Source of the DNA: a bacterium D16-56
Lineage (GTDB): Bacteria; Bacillota; Clostridia; Lachnospirales; Lachnospiraceae
DNA: 64,000 bases
Direction: 5' to 3'
Assembly (NCBI GenBank): GCA_003611875.1
Contig: RAYY01000013.1
Coordinates: forward strand, 41,237-105,236
Made by a program: the position numbers and the translations under genes. Below, in pieces: positions 46,728 to 56,080 of this stretch. The stretch's first letter is position 1; each line of letters starts with the position of its first letter. The notes beneath the pieces are model-generated. The model was not told where the DNA came from. It did no database searches and was given only the letters and a program-made list of their open reading frames with translations.

Positions 46728-46771
46728 TATTATAATTAGTTATTTCCGTAATTCTATGTTGACTATCCACA
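46728..46771 (-). promoter_or_regulatory. Regulon operator and promoter of the fdrA operon
   Basis: On the minus strand TGTGGATAGTCAACA (complement of 46757-46771) is followed by TAGAA, 17 nt and TATAAT. It matches the sites at 37208 and 38807 in both sequence and spacing and lies about 80 nt upstream of the fdrA start. Confidence 0.75.
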
Positions 46772-47124
46772 AATTCTTATGAGTAATTTTGTTGTAATAT
46801 AAAGGCAAACTTCTCCCCCGACACCAAAAAACAAACTTTTGGAATTTTTCTCAAATAATTTCCGATTCATTTACGTTTGGGAAGTGACTTCCATATCTAA
46901 AAGCTGTCTCCGCAATAACGTATGCTGTCATTTTACATTCACTTATCTTGTTAAAACAAAAATCCTTATCCTCATATTCGGTTATTTCATTCGGAAAAAG
47001 TATATACAAACTACCTTTTTCAAACTAACCCTCTCACTATTTCTCTATAATTGAAAAATCTATATAAACACAGTATAATAATACCCATAGAATACCACTA
47101 AGTAAAAGGAAATGAGGAAAAACA
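46772..47124 (+). promoter_or_regulatory. Divergent spacer with the promoter of the VanR-like gene
   Basis: The AT-rich spacer contains TTGAAA (47051-47056), a 17-nt gap and TATAAT (47074-47079), 45 nt before the VanR-like start. A 71-codon open frame inside it has no coding support. Confidence 0.7.
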
Positions 47125-47817
47125 ATGGGCGGCAAAATATTGTTAGTAGATGATGAACAAGAAATTGCTGATTTGCTTGAAGTATTTCTGCAAAATGAGC
47201 AATTTCAGTGTTTTAAATATTATACGTTTCAAGACGCATTTTCAGTGATCGACAGTGAATGTTTTGATTTGGCAATTATAGATATCATGCTGCCAGACGG
47301 AAATGGCTTTACTTTATGCAGAGAAATACGAAGGAAACATACCTACCCTATCATATTGCTTACATCTAAAACAGAGGGAGCAGATAAAGTTACAGGTCTA
47401 TCTTTGGGAGCAGACGACTATGTTACAAAACCATTTCTTCCGATTGAACTTGTGGCAAGAGTTAAGGCGCATCTGAGGAGGGTACATAATTATGACGGCA
47501 AAAAAATTGGCTCAAATGAAATTGTTGCAATAGCAGGACTTCTGTTGAATAAAACCTCGCATGAATGTAGATTAAACGGGGAAAAGATTAAATTAACCCC
47601 CACAGAATTTTCCATATTATGGCTTTTATGTAAAAATAGGGGAAAGGTGTATAGTGCTGATGAACTATTTCAGACTATTTGGGGAGAAAAATATTTTAAG
47701 AACAGCAGAAATACGGTAATGGTTCAAATTAGACATATCCGAGAAAAATTGAATGACATTGGTGAAAAGCCGAAATTCATAAAAACAATATGGGGGGTAG
47801 GATATATTGTTGAATAA
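47125..47817 (+). CDS. VanR-like OmpR-family response regulator
   Basis: A 230-aa regulator with a receiver domain (ILLVDDEQEIADLL, Asp53 in IIDIMLPDG, Thr in LLTSKTEG, Lys in VTKPF) and a C-terminal winged helix (LTPTEFSILWLLCKNRGKV...TVMVQIRHIREKL). It closely resembles VanR-type regulators of glycopeptide sensing. It overlaps the sensor kinase by 11 nt. No vanH/vanA/vanX-type ligase genes are present in the window, so it does not by itself indicate glycopeptide resistance. Confidence 0.9.
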   Translation: MGGKILLVDDEQEIADLLEVFLQNEQFQCFKYYTFQDAFSVIDSECFDLAIIDIMLPDGNGFTLCREIRRKHTYPIILLTSKTEGADKVTGLSLGADDYVTKPFLPIELVARVKAHLRRVHNYDGKKIGSNEIVAIAGLLLNKTSHECRLNGEKIKLTPTEFSILWLLCKNRGKVYSADELFQTIWGEKYFKNSRNTVMVQIRHIREKLNDIGEKPKFIKTIWGVGYIVE

Positions 47818-48913
47818 CAAATTTTCAAAGAAGTATAGAAAGCTCCTATTGCTCAGACATTTTATTGGTGCATTTATCGTGTTCTTTGTCCTGATGGCTG
47901 TTTTTTTAGGGATCAAAGGTGTAGGCAATAACAACTTTTATAATTTTGTTGAAAAAGTGGCAGGATACGATTTTGCGTGTTTTGTACATGATTATGAGCC
48001 ATCCATTATTGTATTTGGTTTTCTGATATCAGAGTTATTTATGTGGATTGCAATAGAAAAAGCTTCATCAAAGAAAATATTAAAAGTATTGGATTCCTTG
48101 GAGTATGTTGTTGACAACTCAGCAGACAGCATAGAACTCCCTTTAGAATTCTCTGATTTGCAAAATTGGCTTAATCTTATAAAAATGCAGAACCGTGAGC
48201 AGCAGCATTTACTGGAAATGGAAGCGCAGAAAAAATCAGATACGCTTACTTACCTTGCGCATGACATTAGAACCCCGCTTGCTTCGGTGGTAGGTTATTT
48301 AAGCCTTTTATGTGAAGCACCGGATATGCCAGCTATACAACGGGAAAAATATACAAAAGTTGCTTTTCGCAAAGCTATACAATTTGAAAAATTGATCGAT
48401 GATTTTTTTGATATAACAAGATATAGTTTATCAGACAAAACTTTGGTAAAACGGGAAATAGACCTATGTTTTTTAATAGAACAGTTAACAGATGAATTTT
48501 ACCCGTTGCTTAAATCCAAAGAGCTTCACATTGATTTAAAGTTGGGGGAAGGACTGTTTATAACAGGAGATTCAGAAAAGATTGCAAGAGTATTTAATAA
48601 TCTTCTGAAAAATGCTGTAAATTACAGTTATCCGAAAAGTTCGATTGAAATTTATGCCAGCCAAACTTTATCTTATATAACTGTCTCCATTAAGAATTAC
48701 GGCAAAACAATACCTGCTGATGAATTGGGGCATATTTTTGATAAGTTTTACCGTTCCAAAGAATATGGGGAATCAGAAGAAAGCGGAACAGGGCTTGGCT
48801 TGGCAATCGCAAAGGAAATTGTAAGAATACACAATGGAAGCATCTATGCCATGAGTAATGATGAAATAACAGTGTTTGAAGTCAAGCTGCCTGTTGCAAA
48901 AAAGCAGCGATAA
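47807..48913 (+). CDS. VanS-like sensor histidine kinase
   Basis: A TTG start inside the end of the regulator gene gives 368 aa. Two N-terminal membrane segments (about residues 16-35 and 65-85) flank a short outside loop. H-box YLAHDIRTPLASVVGYL (His about 149), N-box VFNNLLKNAVNYS and G-boxes GSGTGLGLAIAKEI-like follow, so kinase activity should be intact. It resembles VanS of Clostridium/Enterococcus-type systems. The ligand cannot be predicted. Confidence 0.9.
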   Translation: MLNNKFSKKYRKLLLLRHFIGAFIVFFVLMAVFLGIKGVGNNNFYNFVEKVAGYDFACFVHDYEPSIIVFGFLISELFMWIAIEKASSKKILKVLDSLEYVVDNSADSIELPLEFSDLQNWLNLIKMQNREQQHLLEMEAQKKSDTLTYLAHDIRTPLASVVGYLSLLCEAPDMPAIQREKYTKVAFRKAIQFEKLIDDFFDITRYSLSDKTLVKREIDLCFLIEQLTDEFYPLLKSKELHIDLKLGEGLFITGDSEKIARVFNNLLKNAVNYSYPKSSIEIYASQTLSYITVSIKNYGKTIPADELGHIFDKFYRSKEYGESEESGTGLGLAIAKEIVRIHNGSIYAMSNDEITVFEVKLPVAKKQR

Positions 48914-48949
48914 GAAAAAAATAAGAAATCAAAAAGAAATAAAGAATCA

Positions 48950-49005
48950 AAAACTCACTTCAACAGGGTATAATAATCCCTCAGTAGAGTGAGTTTTATT
49001 TTTTC
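48950..49005 (+). terminator. Intrinsic terminator after the VanS-like gene
   Basis: AAAACTCACT (48950-48959) pairs with AGTGAGTTTT (48988-48997) and is followed by ATTTTTTC. It separates the two-component genes from the VanZ gene, which would get reduced read-through. Confidence 0.75.
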
Positions 49006-49019
49006 TTGGAGGAATTGCT

Positions 49020-49952
49020 ATGGATAATCAAAATAAGAACCATGAAAAAATTTTGCGTGGCTGTCAGTGGGTATTTTTTATTATATACGGTATCTCTCTG
49101 CTTCGCATAACCTTTTTTAAACAAGCAACCTTAAACAACTTATTTTCTGCCATAGGTGCAGGTGAAAGGACAATTAGTATCATTCCATTTCAATCAATTT
49201 ATGATATGGCTGTTTCAAATACCTCTATAGGACGAATCATTGAAAATGTAGTAGGAAATATCGTTTTGTTTATTCCGTTTGGAATACTATTTCCAATTAT
49301 CTCTAACAAAAAACGTAAAGGAGTTTTATATGCCGCTATCATATTTAGTCTGCTAATTGAAATTACGCAATTCCTATTTGCACTTGGGAGTACAGATGTT
49401 GATGATTTGATATTTAATGTATCAGGTGCATATATTGGATATTTTGTGTCAGATAAAATAAGTAAACAATTCAAGTCATATACGCATTTTCTTATCGTTA
49501 TGACACTTATAACAGCTATTTTAGGAGCAAGTGTTTTTGGGTATTTGCTTGTTTACCAAACAGATTTATTTATATTTTGCAGATATGATATAGATATTGA
49601 GAATCCAGAACTTGTAGAAATATTTATTGACACGCCAGCTACTGCCACAGGCAGGTATGTTGAATTAGATGATTGCATATTAAAAGTGGAAAAAAGCGTT
49701 AAAAGTGCAAATGATATAAGAGAAATAGAGTCGTTCAAGATTACAGAGGATTGCGAAATATTTATTTGCTATGATAGAATGGAATATTTTTTTAGTGCAA
49801 TTACCGGTGAGTATCAACAATATGAAAGGATTGATTATAATGATTTTATTTCACAAAGAAATTACAAATTTGATAGAAATAATAATGTGAGAATCTGGAG
49901 TGATGATGAAAACAATATTAAGTTTATAGTGATTACTGAATGGATTGAATGA
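49020..49952 (+). CDS. VanZ family membrane protein
   Basis: A 310-aa protein with four to five hydrophobic segments in its first 175 residues and the VanZ-family pattern NIVLFIPFGILFP...EITQFLFALGSTDVDDLIFNVSGAYIGY. The C-terminal 130 residues are a soluble extension of unknown function. VanZ-like proteins can give low-level teicoplanin tolerance when linked to Van systems, but many have other roles. It lies just after the VanRS-like pair and is probably its target (inferred). GGAGG precedes the start. Confidence 0.85.
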   Translation: MDNQNKNHEKILRGCQWVFFIIYGISLLRITFFKQATLNNLFSAIGAGERTISIIPFQSIYDMAVSNTSIGRIIENVVGNIVLFIPFGILFPIISNKKRKGVLYAAIIFSLLIEITQFLFALGSTDVDDLIFNVSGAYIGYFVSDKISKQFKSYTHFLIVMTLITAILGASVFGYLLVYQTDLFIFCRYDIDIENPELVEIFIDTPATATGRYVELDDCILKVEKSVKSANDIREIESFKITEDCEIFICYDRMEYFFSAITGEYQQYERIDYNDFISQRNYKFDRNNNVRIWSDDENNIKFIVITEWIE

Positions 49953-50563
49953 TTTCGATTTTTTCTCCTTATGAATTTTTTGTTTTACATTTTTAAATCC
50001 TTATCTCACGCCTTGCTGTGTTTCTCGGTCACGATGCAAGTAAGGAAACAAGGGATGGGGTGGAATTATAAAAAAGACCAAATAAGAAAGAAAACGCTGG
50101 ATTTTTTATGGATAGTGTTGAATGGAATTTGTCCGGGCAGCGAAAAATGGATTGATTTTGGAAATTCATCATATTACCTTTCCCTGTCTCAGGAACTGTT
50201 GACGGGACATTCCGGTATATCCTGAATCGCCCTGTCTACCGCCTGCTCTATCTCCATGGTCCGCCGGTTCTTCCATACCTGATTGATGTGATTCAGTAAA
50301 AAAGCCCCAATATCTATGGGGCTCCAAATAAGAATTATGTTCCTGCTCTGTTTTTCCCTCCTGACACAAGAAATCTTTTACATCCATCTTGTGCCTTTAT
50401 GACGCGAGATTTCCAGCTTCACTTTTAGCTGCCATAGCCCAAAGCTCCTAAACATACTAAAAAGACGCCAGGACCATCTCCGAAACATCTTCCGTTTCCT
50501 CTATTTCCCGTATGACAATCTCTATCTTTTTTATACCTCACCACCTGTCTTTTTATCACTGCT
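49953..50563. other. Intergenic remnants and a minus-strand terminator
   Basis: No intact gene is seen. AGCCCC (50303-50308) and GGGGCT (50318-50323) form a hairpin followed by TTTTTT on the minus strand, a good intrinsic terminator. Short minus-strand frames such as IEQAVDRAIQDIPE near 50220-50290 and IREIEETEDVSEMVLASF near 50460-50530 look like ends of lost genes. Confidence 0.45.
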
Positions 50564-51985
50564 CTATTTCAGGACGACTCCGTTGACTGCCTCCACCAGG
50601 TCCACCACGCTGGCTCTTGTCACAAATGCCACTGGTTCCCTGTCCACCACCGCAATACACGCCTCTCCGTTATATCGGTATAATTGTATGGTAGTTTCCG
50701 GATAGTTGTCATTGTCCATGCGGATCGTCAGGCTGATCTCCTCCTTCCCGTCAGGAGTTTCATCCGTAAAGGTTTCCGCCCTCAATCCCTTTATGGCGCT
50801 TCGGATGTCCGCCAGGTCCAGTTCCTCATCCAGATAACGGTAGACCCTCTCGTCCCCTTTCTTGTCGGATGTAATGGTGTAGGTATTTCCTTCCAGAAGG
50901 ATCTCCAGCTCACTGACATCTTTAAAATCAGCCCAGAACATTTCCTGATGGCGCAGGGAATCATAGCTCCTGTCCATAAGACTTTCGTATTCCTCTGTGG
51001 AAAGCTGATAGACAATCCGGGACTCCTCTGCCCTGACATATGCTGTGATCTCTTTTTCCTCGGACTCCTCGTCCGTTTTCTCCTGGTTTTCCCTCTTTTC
51101 TGCCTTCTTTTCTTCTTCCGCCCGTTCCTTCGGGTCCCTGGCGATGTTCAGGACAAAGGATTCCGTTTTTTCTTCATCCGTCCCTTCCTCGGTTACTGTA
51201 TAATCAACCGTAATGGACAGCTCCGGGGCATCCAGACCATAAGATGCCAGATCATTCTCTGATACCTTGTAATTTATGTAATCTTTCAGATCCAGGTTTC
51301 TTATGGCATCCAGGTAGTTCTTTACTCTGGCCGTATCCAGTTCCCCCTGCTCCATGAAATAGACATCCTCTTTCAGATAGCTATCGGTGCTGTCCTCCTC
51401 ATAGATGATCCGCTCCGGCTCTTTTCGCTCCGGCTCACCTCCGGAAAAGCTTATCCCAGTGACTTTTTCCAGTTCCGGTATTTCATCATGTTTGATCATA
51501 TCGCTGATCTCTATTTCAAACTGCTCCAGAGGATCTTTTTTCACCAGATAGGCATTGCCGTCCCCGATGGATACATACCGCTCGGAATCCATGGCGCTGA
51601 AATTGCCCAGCCGGATCTCATAATTTTTCTCTTTCGTTTCCATGCGGATGGTGCATACGGGGGTGTCCAGGCCATACTGCCCGAAATCCTCCACTTCCTC
51701 TATTATAAAGGAAACGCCAAACTCCTCAAACAGTCCCAATAACGCCCCAATCTTTTCCTCATCCACAGGAAAAGCCTCATCCTCATCATAGAGCCATTTT
51801 CCCTCATCGTTTCTATGGAATCCAAAGGAACCCGTGTTTACCTTGTCCCCTGCTACCTCCAGGATAATCTCATCACTGTTTTTGATGACCTCCTTTTGTT
51901 CCTCATATTTATTCACTCCAAATGCCGCCAGGCTGATGCACACAAGAAGTATAACCAGTACCGCAAGTTTCCTATTTCGCTTCAT
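50564..51985 (-). CDS. DUF4340 domain-containing protein
   Basis: A 473-aa protein with an N-terminal membrane segment (LAVLVILLVCISLAAFGV) and DUF4340-type repeats (FGQYGLDTPVCTIRM and LASYGLDAPELSITV). An acidic, Lys/Glu-rich segment lies at about residues 285-320. DUF4340 proteins accompany Gld-type ABC systems as extracytoplasmic partners. It overlaps the GldG-like gene by 14 nt and is the last gene of this operon. Confidence 0.82.
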   Translation of the reverse strand: MKRNRKLAVLVILLVCISLAAFGVNKYEEQKEVIKNSDEIILEVAGDKVNTGSFGFHRNDEGKWLYDEDEAFPVDEEKIGALLGLFEEFGVSFIIEEVEDFGQYGLDTPVCTIRMETKEKNYEIRLGNFSAMDSERYVSIGDGNAYLVKKDPLEQFEIEISDMIKHDEIPELEKVTGISFSGGEPERKEPERIIYEEDSTDSYLKEDVYFMEQGELDTARVKNYLDAIRNLDLKDYINYKVSENDLASYGLDAPELSITVDYTVTEEGTDEEKTESFVLNIARDPKERAEEEKKAEKRENQEKTDEESEEKEITAYVRAEESRIVYQLSTEEYESLMDRSYDSLRHQEMFWADFKDVSELEILLEGNTYTITSDKKGDERVYRYLDEELDLADIRSAIKGLRAETFTDETPDGKEEISLTIRMDNDNYPETTIQLYRYNGEACIAVVDREPVAFVTRASVVDLVEAVNGVVLK

Positions 51986-53390
51986 TCCGCTTCCTCCTTC
52001 CTATGGTCACACAGATTCCAGTCCCCAGATAAACAAGAGGGAATACACCGATCATAATCAGCTTCAGGAATGAAGCCGTGGAATCGCTGATGGTAAGATA
52101 ATGATAATTCAGCGACTTGCTGCGGATGGCTACCGCTTCATTTTCTCCGATTACGGAAGACATGGCATTCATTGCCAGATCCAGGTTAGCGCCTGATGAA
52201 TACGCGTTATACATTTCATCCAGGAAATGGGAAGATGCAAACCAGATGATCTGTCCTCCGTTTTCTGCTTCCACCGAAACGGCCAGGGCAAAGGGACCGT
52301 CAGTATCGCCATCTTCCTTTTCATAGGAATCCAGTTCGTATCCTGCCGCTTTGCTGTAGGCAATATCAGAAGTGGTAAGCAGCTCTGTCACATGTTCCCC
52401 ATTCTGAACCAGCAGTCCCTGGGCAACAGGCATGATGGCGAAATACCTTTCCTCGATCAAAGGATCTGTGATCTTGCTGCTTTTTAAATCCGGCAGCAGC
52501 ACAAAAGGCGTCCGGAACGCGTAATGCCCCCGGTCTGTATCTACTACAATCCCATCAACCGTTTCCACACCGTAACCTTTCAATATGCCATAAAGGTTTG
52601 CCAGCGTCCCCTTCTCCGTGGGACCGGCCATCACCATCAGCTTTCCGCCATCTGATACATATTCCTCAAGAAGCCCCTTCTCTTCTTCCGAGATATCGCT
52701 GGAAGGCCCGTAGATCAGAATGGCGTCAGCGTCTTCGGGAATCGCGTCGGCTGTCAGCAGGGAAAAGGTTTCCAGCTCCATATTCTCTTTTTCCATCTGT
52801 TCACGGAATATTTCCGGCAGTTCGGTCTCCCCATGTCCTTCCAGCAAATAGATTTTTGGCTGTTCCTCATTCACCACATAATCAATGGCGGACGTGATGG
52901 CTCCCTCCCCGTCAAAAGAGGTATCATAAGAGTATTCGTTCATGTTGGCTTCCATCAGATAGATATCGTCATAACCGATAAAGCGGCTGCGGTCTCCACA
53001 CTCCACCACCAGGCTGTTATTCTGTACGGTTTCAGAGGTATACTGTTCAGCAAATGTGGGATAAATATCCGGGTTCTTTTTTACCACTTTGATATGTTTT
53101 GAAAGGCTCTCATATTTACCCAGAAGATTCTCTATCACGTCGTCTTCCTTATCCGACTGCACGATCCAGTAGATGGTCACATCCTGATCCAGGGCATTTA
53201 CCACCACTTTTGTATTGCTGGTGACAGAATACAGCTTTGTGGAGCTGATGTCATGCTGCGTCACATTTTTAGGCAGCGCGGACACCAGAATGTTTACCGC
53301 CACCAGTATGGCAAGCACAATGGCTGTAATGACCAGGGAATAAGCCCCACCCTGCAGGGCGATACGGTTTTTAAAAGTCTCTTTCTTCAT
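51972..53390 (-). CDS. GldG-like ABC auxiliary protein
   Basis: A 472-aa protein with membrane segments at both ends (residues about 15-37 and near 440-460) around a large extracytoplasmic GldG/ABC_transp_aux region (IYLLEGHGETELPEIFREQM, then ADAILIYGPSSDISEEE). In Bacteroidetes GldG helps gliding; in Firmicutes the role of the homologous locus is unknown. It overlaps the permease gene by one base and the DUF4340 gene by 14. Confidence 0.85.
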   Translation of the reverse strand: MKKETFKNRIALQGGAYSLVITAIVLAILVAVNILVSALPKNVTQHDISSTKLYSVTSNTKVVVNALDQDVTIYWIVQSDKEDDVIENLLGKYESLSKHIKVVKKNPDIYPTFAEQYTSETVQNNSLVVECGDRSRFIGYDDIYLMEANMNEYSYDTSFDGEGAITSAIDYVVNEEQPKIYLLEGHGETELPEIFREQMEKENMELETFSLLTADAIPEDADAILIYGPSSDISEEEKGLLEEYVSDGGKLMVMAGPTEKGTLANLYGILKGYGVETVDGIVVDTDRGHYAFRTPFVLLPDLKSSKITDPLIEERYFAIMPVAQGLLVQNGEHVTELLTTSDIAYSKAAGYELDSYEKEDGDTDGPFALAVSVEAENGGQIIWFASSHFLDEMYNAYSSGANLDLAMNAMSSVIGENEAVAIRSKSLNYHYLTISDSTASFLKLIMIGVFPLVYLGTGICVTIGRRKRNEAK

Positions 53391-54253
53391 CAGTTGTACC
53401 TCCTTTTTTCCAGCGACTGCACAGCCAGAAATAAGAAAAAGGTAATGACAGATACATAGTATACAATGGCAGTCAGATCAAACACACCGGACACAAAGGT
53501 ATAAAACCGTTCAAAAAGGGACAGCTTTTTCATGATGTCCGGCAGAAGGCCCTCAAATACGGCACTGTTTACGCAATATGTAATCCCCACAGCGGCGATC
53601 AGGACAATGGCCGTCCCATATGCCAGGTGCTCATTCTTTGTCAGATAGCGGACCAGCAGCCCCAGAAGGCAGCTAAGGACACACAGAGCCGCCGCGGAGC
53701 CAAACGCTGTTGCTGATATATGCTCCGCCAGACTGACGCTGTAATAATTCAGAAGGAACACCGCTATGGCGATCCCTGCGGCAAATCCCTGGTTTTCTGT
53801 CAAAGAGGATAAAAAAGTGCCGACCGCGATCAGCGCTGCGCCCATGATAAAAAATGCTCCAATCGAACCATAAGATGTCAGCAGATATACTTCCCCGTAC
53901 CGGGCAAACAGTAACGGATACACTGCCACAATGCACAATGGGATCAGGTAAATGACCAGCAGGGCCAGATACTTTCCGATCACCACCTGGGTGGTGGTAA
54001 TGGGAAGGGAATATAAGAGCTGGTCGGTTTTCTGTTTCCGATCTTCCGCGATGACCCGCATGGTCAGAACCGGAATGATCACCACAAAAACCAGGCTCAC
54101 AAAGCTCAGTACATACTCAAAATTTGCCACTGCCTGCTGAATGTTGTAGATCATGGCTCCGATCCCTACAAACGCCAGCAAAAACGCGCCGAAGATATAG
54201 GCCGTCATGGAATGAAAATAGTTTGACAGTTCATGCTTGAATACCGCAGTCAT
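53390..54253 (-). CDS. GldF-like ABC transporter permease
   Basis: A 287-aa ABC-2 type permease with six hydrophobic segments, starting MTAVFKHELSNYFHSMTAYIFGAF, which is typical of GldF-like subunits. RVIAEDRKQKTDQLLYSLPI is the usual cytoplasmic coupling region after TM2. It overlaps the ATPase gene by 4 nt (ATGA). With the ATPase damaged, this transporter is unlikely to work unless another ATPase is used. Confidence 0.88.
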   Translation of the reverse strand: MTAVFKHELSNYFHSMTAYIFGAFLLAFVGIGAMIYNIQQAVANFEYVLSFVSLVFVVIIPVLTMRVIAEDRKQKTDQLLYSLPITTTQVVIGKYLALLVIYLIPLCIVAVYPLLFARYGEVYLLTSYGSIGAFFIMGAALIAVGTFLSSLTENQGFAAGIAIAVFLLNYYSVSLAEHISATAFGSAAALCVLSCLLGLLVRYLTKNEHLAYGTAIVLIAAVGITYCVNSAVFEGLLPDIMKKLSLFERFYTFVSGVFDLTAIVYYVSVITFFLFLAVQSLEKRRYN

Positions 54254-54858
54254 GGTTCCTCCACCAACCTTTCCTCATCATTTTTTTCTTCTGTGTCTCT
54301 TTTGGCTGTTTTCCCTTCTTCCGCCCCCGGTTTCCCGCTGTCCCCTTCTGTCAGTTCGATAAACACGTCTTCCAGGTTTGCCTTTTTAGGGGCCAGCTGC
54401 AGGAGCGCCTTTTCCCTCCGGGCAAAGGCGAAGAAGATCTGTCTGCAGATATGGGGCATTTCCCCGGCTTCTGTCTGTATCTCTCCCTGAACGCTGCCAT
54501 CCTCCAGTTCTCTCAGCTGCCAGTCAGCGGCCAGCTCCCTGCCTCTCAGCCCCTTTGCCTCCCCTACAAACTTTAAGTATTCCACGGGAGTCTCATTGAG
54601 ATAAAGGGGCGGCTGTTCCGGAAGATAACCCATCAGCCGTTTTGCCTTGTCCGGCTCTTCAAAAATATCATATCCGTCAATGATGACACGCCCCGCCGTG
54701 GCGGACAGACAGCCTGTCATAATGTTCATGGTGGTGGATTTTCCGGCCCCATTGGGGCCCAAAAAGCCATACACATGTCCTTCCTCAATTTCAAAGGACA
54801 GATCATCCACAGCCGTAAAATCGCCATAGCGTTTCGTCAAATGCTCAAATGTTATCAT
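54250..54858 (-). CDS. GldA-like ABC ATPase with internal deletion
   Basis: ATG 54858 is six bases after AGGAGG. The N-terminus is normal: Walker A LGPNGAGKSTTMN (about residues 33-45) and Q-loop YLPEQPPLY. After GLRGRELAAD (residue about 112) the sequence jumps directly to WQLRELEDGSVQGEI, which is C-terminal sequence. The signature LSGGQ/LSKG, Walker B and switch His are absent. The reading frame is preserved, leaving 202 aa where about 300 or more are usual. The product can bind but presumably not hydrolyse ATP, so it is functionally a pseudogene. Confidence 0.8.
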   Translation of the reverse strand: MITFEHLTKRYGDFTAVDDLSFEIEEGHVYGFLGPNGAGKSTTMNIMTGCLSATAGRVIIDGYDIFEEPDKAKRLMGYLPEQPPLYLNETPVEYLKFVGEAKGLRGRELAADWQLRELEDGSVQGEIQTEAGEMPHICRQIFFAFARREKALLQLAPKKANLEDVFIELTEGDSGKPGAEEGKTAKRDTEEKNDEERLVEEP

Positions 54859-54868
54859 GTTCATCCTC

Positions 54869-56023
54869 CTATCTGAATCTGTTGCCCCAGGGAAATGTCA
54901 TCTGTCCGTTTCCCTGGTTTTCCTCTTCTGATTTTTCATCTGCCCTGGCCGGCTGCACATCCTCTCCAACGATGACCTTCCGTTCTATGCTTTCCCCTTT
55001 CCGATAAACCTTGAACACAAGTTCATCCCCAGCAGAGGCGTTCCTGACCGCATCCACCAGAGCCTTGCTGCCGTCTATCTCCTCTCCGTTTATGGCTGTG
55101 ATAATGTCGCTTTCTTCCAGACCTGTGTCAGCAGCCGGACCGTCTTCCGCGATGCTTCTGACAGCCGCGCCTTTGGGCAGTCCATAGCTCTGGGTTTCCC
55201 TGCTTACGTCCGTCACGGATACGCCGATGTATGGTTTTGTTATGTAGCCGTTTTCGATAATGCTTTTTATAATGTCTTTCACATGATTGATGGGTATGGC
55301 AAAACCGATATTGTCAATGGAGGCTCCGCCGCCCGAACCGGAATATTTCGCGTTTGTAACGCCCACTACCTCCCCATAAAGATTAAACAACGCGCCTCCG
55401 GAATTTCCGGAATTGATCGCGCAGTCTGTCTGGATCAGCTCCATGGTTACGCTGTTGGACAAGGTGATCTCTCTGTCCAGGGCACTGACCGCTCCTGATG
55501 TCAGGGAAAAGGTCAGCTCCCCAAGAGGATTCCCGATCGCGATCACACTGTCCCCTACATTCAGATTCTCAAAATCGCCGATCACAACCGGTGTAAGACC
55601 TTCCGCCTCCACCTTTAATACCGCGATATCGTTGCTTGCGTCATATCCGATCAGTTCCGCCTCATAGGTGGTCCCGTCATACAGGGATACTGTGATGGAA
55701 TCCGAGTTTTCAATGACATGATGATTGGTAATGATATACCCGTCATCTGTAAGGATGAAACCGGAACCGGCGGCAGCCGAGGTGGTGTGGAATCCCCAGA
55801 AGTTGGTCGTCACGGATGTGGTGATGCCCACGGTTGAATTCACATTGGCCGCGTAAACCTCTGCCGGGGTCATTTCTTTACTGGTATCAATAGCCGTGAT
55901 ATCAAGAACCGATTTTTCCCTGACTCCTTCCATCATGGTAGACCTTGGGGAATCCTGCGCGGTTTCTCCGCTGCGGTCACGGGTGGAAAAATAATTCCAA
56001 CCGGCCTCAGCAATGCCTCCCAC
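54869..56023 (-). CDS. HtrA/DegP-like S1C protease with PDZ domain, N-terminally truncated
   Basis: About 384 aa remain. The protease triad is present: His in TNHHVI (about residue 99), Asp in SNDIAVL (about 128) and Ser in GNSGGAL (about 205). A C-terminal PDZ domain follows (YIGVSVTDVSRE, then GLEESDIITAINGEEI). The usual N-terminal cytoplasmic tail and membrane anchor are missing: the frame has only a GTG start, with no ribosome-binding site, just inside a deletion junction. Without an anchor or signal it would stay in the cytosol, if made at all. It lies 11 nt upstream of the ABC locus. Confidence 0.78.
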   Translation of the reverse strand: MGGIAEAGWNYFSTRDRSGETAQDSPRSTMMEGVREKSVLDITAIDTSKEMTPAEVYAANVNSTVGITTSVTTNFWGFHTTSAAAGSGFILTDDGYIITNHHVIENSDSITVSLYDGTTYEAELIGYDASNDIAVLKVEAEGLTPVVIGDFENLNVGDSVIAIGNPLGELTFSLTSGAVSALDREITLSNSVTMELIQTDCAINSGNSGGALFNLYGEVVGVTNAKYSGSGGGASIDNIGFAIPINHVKDIIKSIIENGYITKPYIGVSVTDVSRETQSYGLPKGAAVRSIAEDGPAADTGLEESDIITAINGEEIDGSKALVDAVRNASAGDELVFKVYRKGESIERKVIVGEDVQPARADEKSEEENQGNGQMTFPWGNRFR

Positions 56024-56080
56024 GCGACCGCATTGACTTTCTGATTTCCGTTTAACATTTTCACTCCGAATTATACATTT

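Noticed and set aside
46675..46770. N-terminal extension of FdrA
   Set aside because: This stretch holds the operator, -10 box and ribosome-binding site; the TTG at 46674 follows GGAGGGG.
47125..49952. A vancomycin-resistance operon
   Set aside because: Only VanR-, VanS- and VanZ-like genes are present; no D-Ala-D-Lac/Ser ligase, dehydrogenase or dipeptidase gene is in the window.
49971..50225. 84-codon frame after VanZ
   Set aside because: No ribosome-binding site, and the region shows short relics and a terminator on the other strand.
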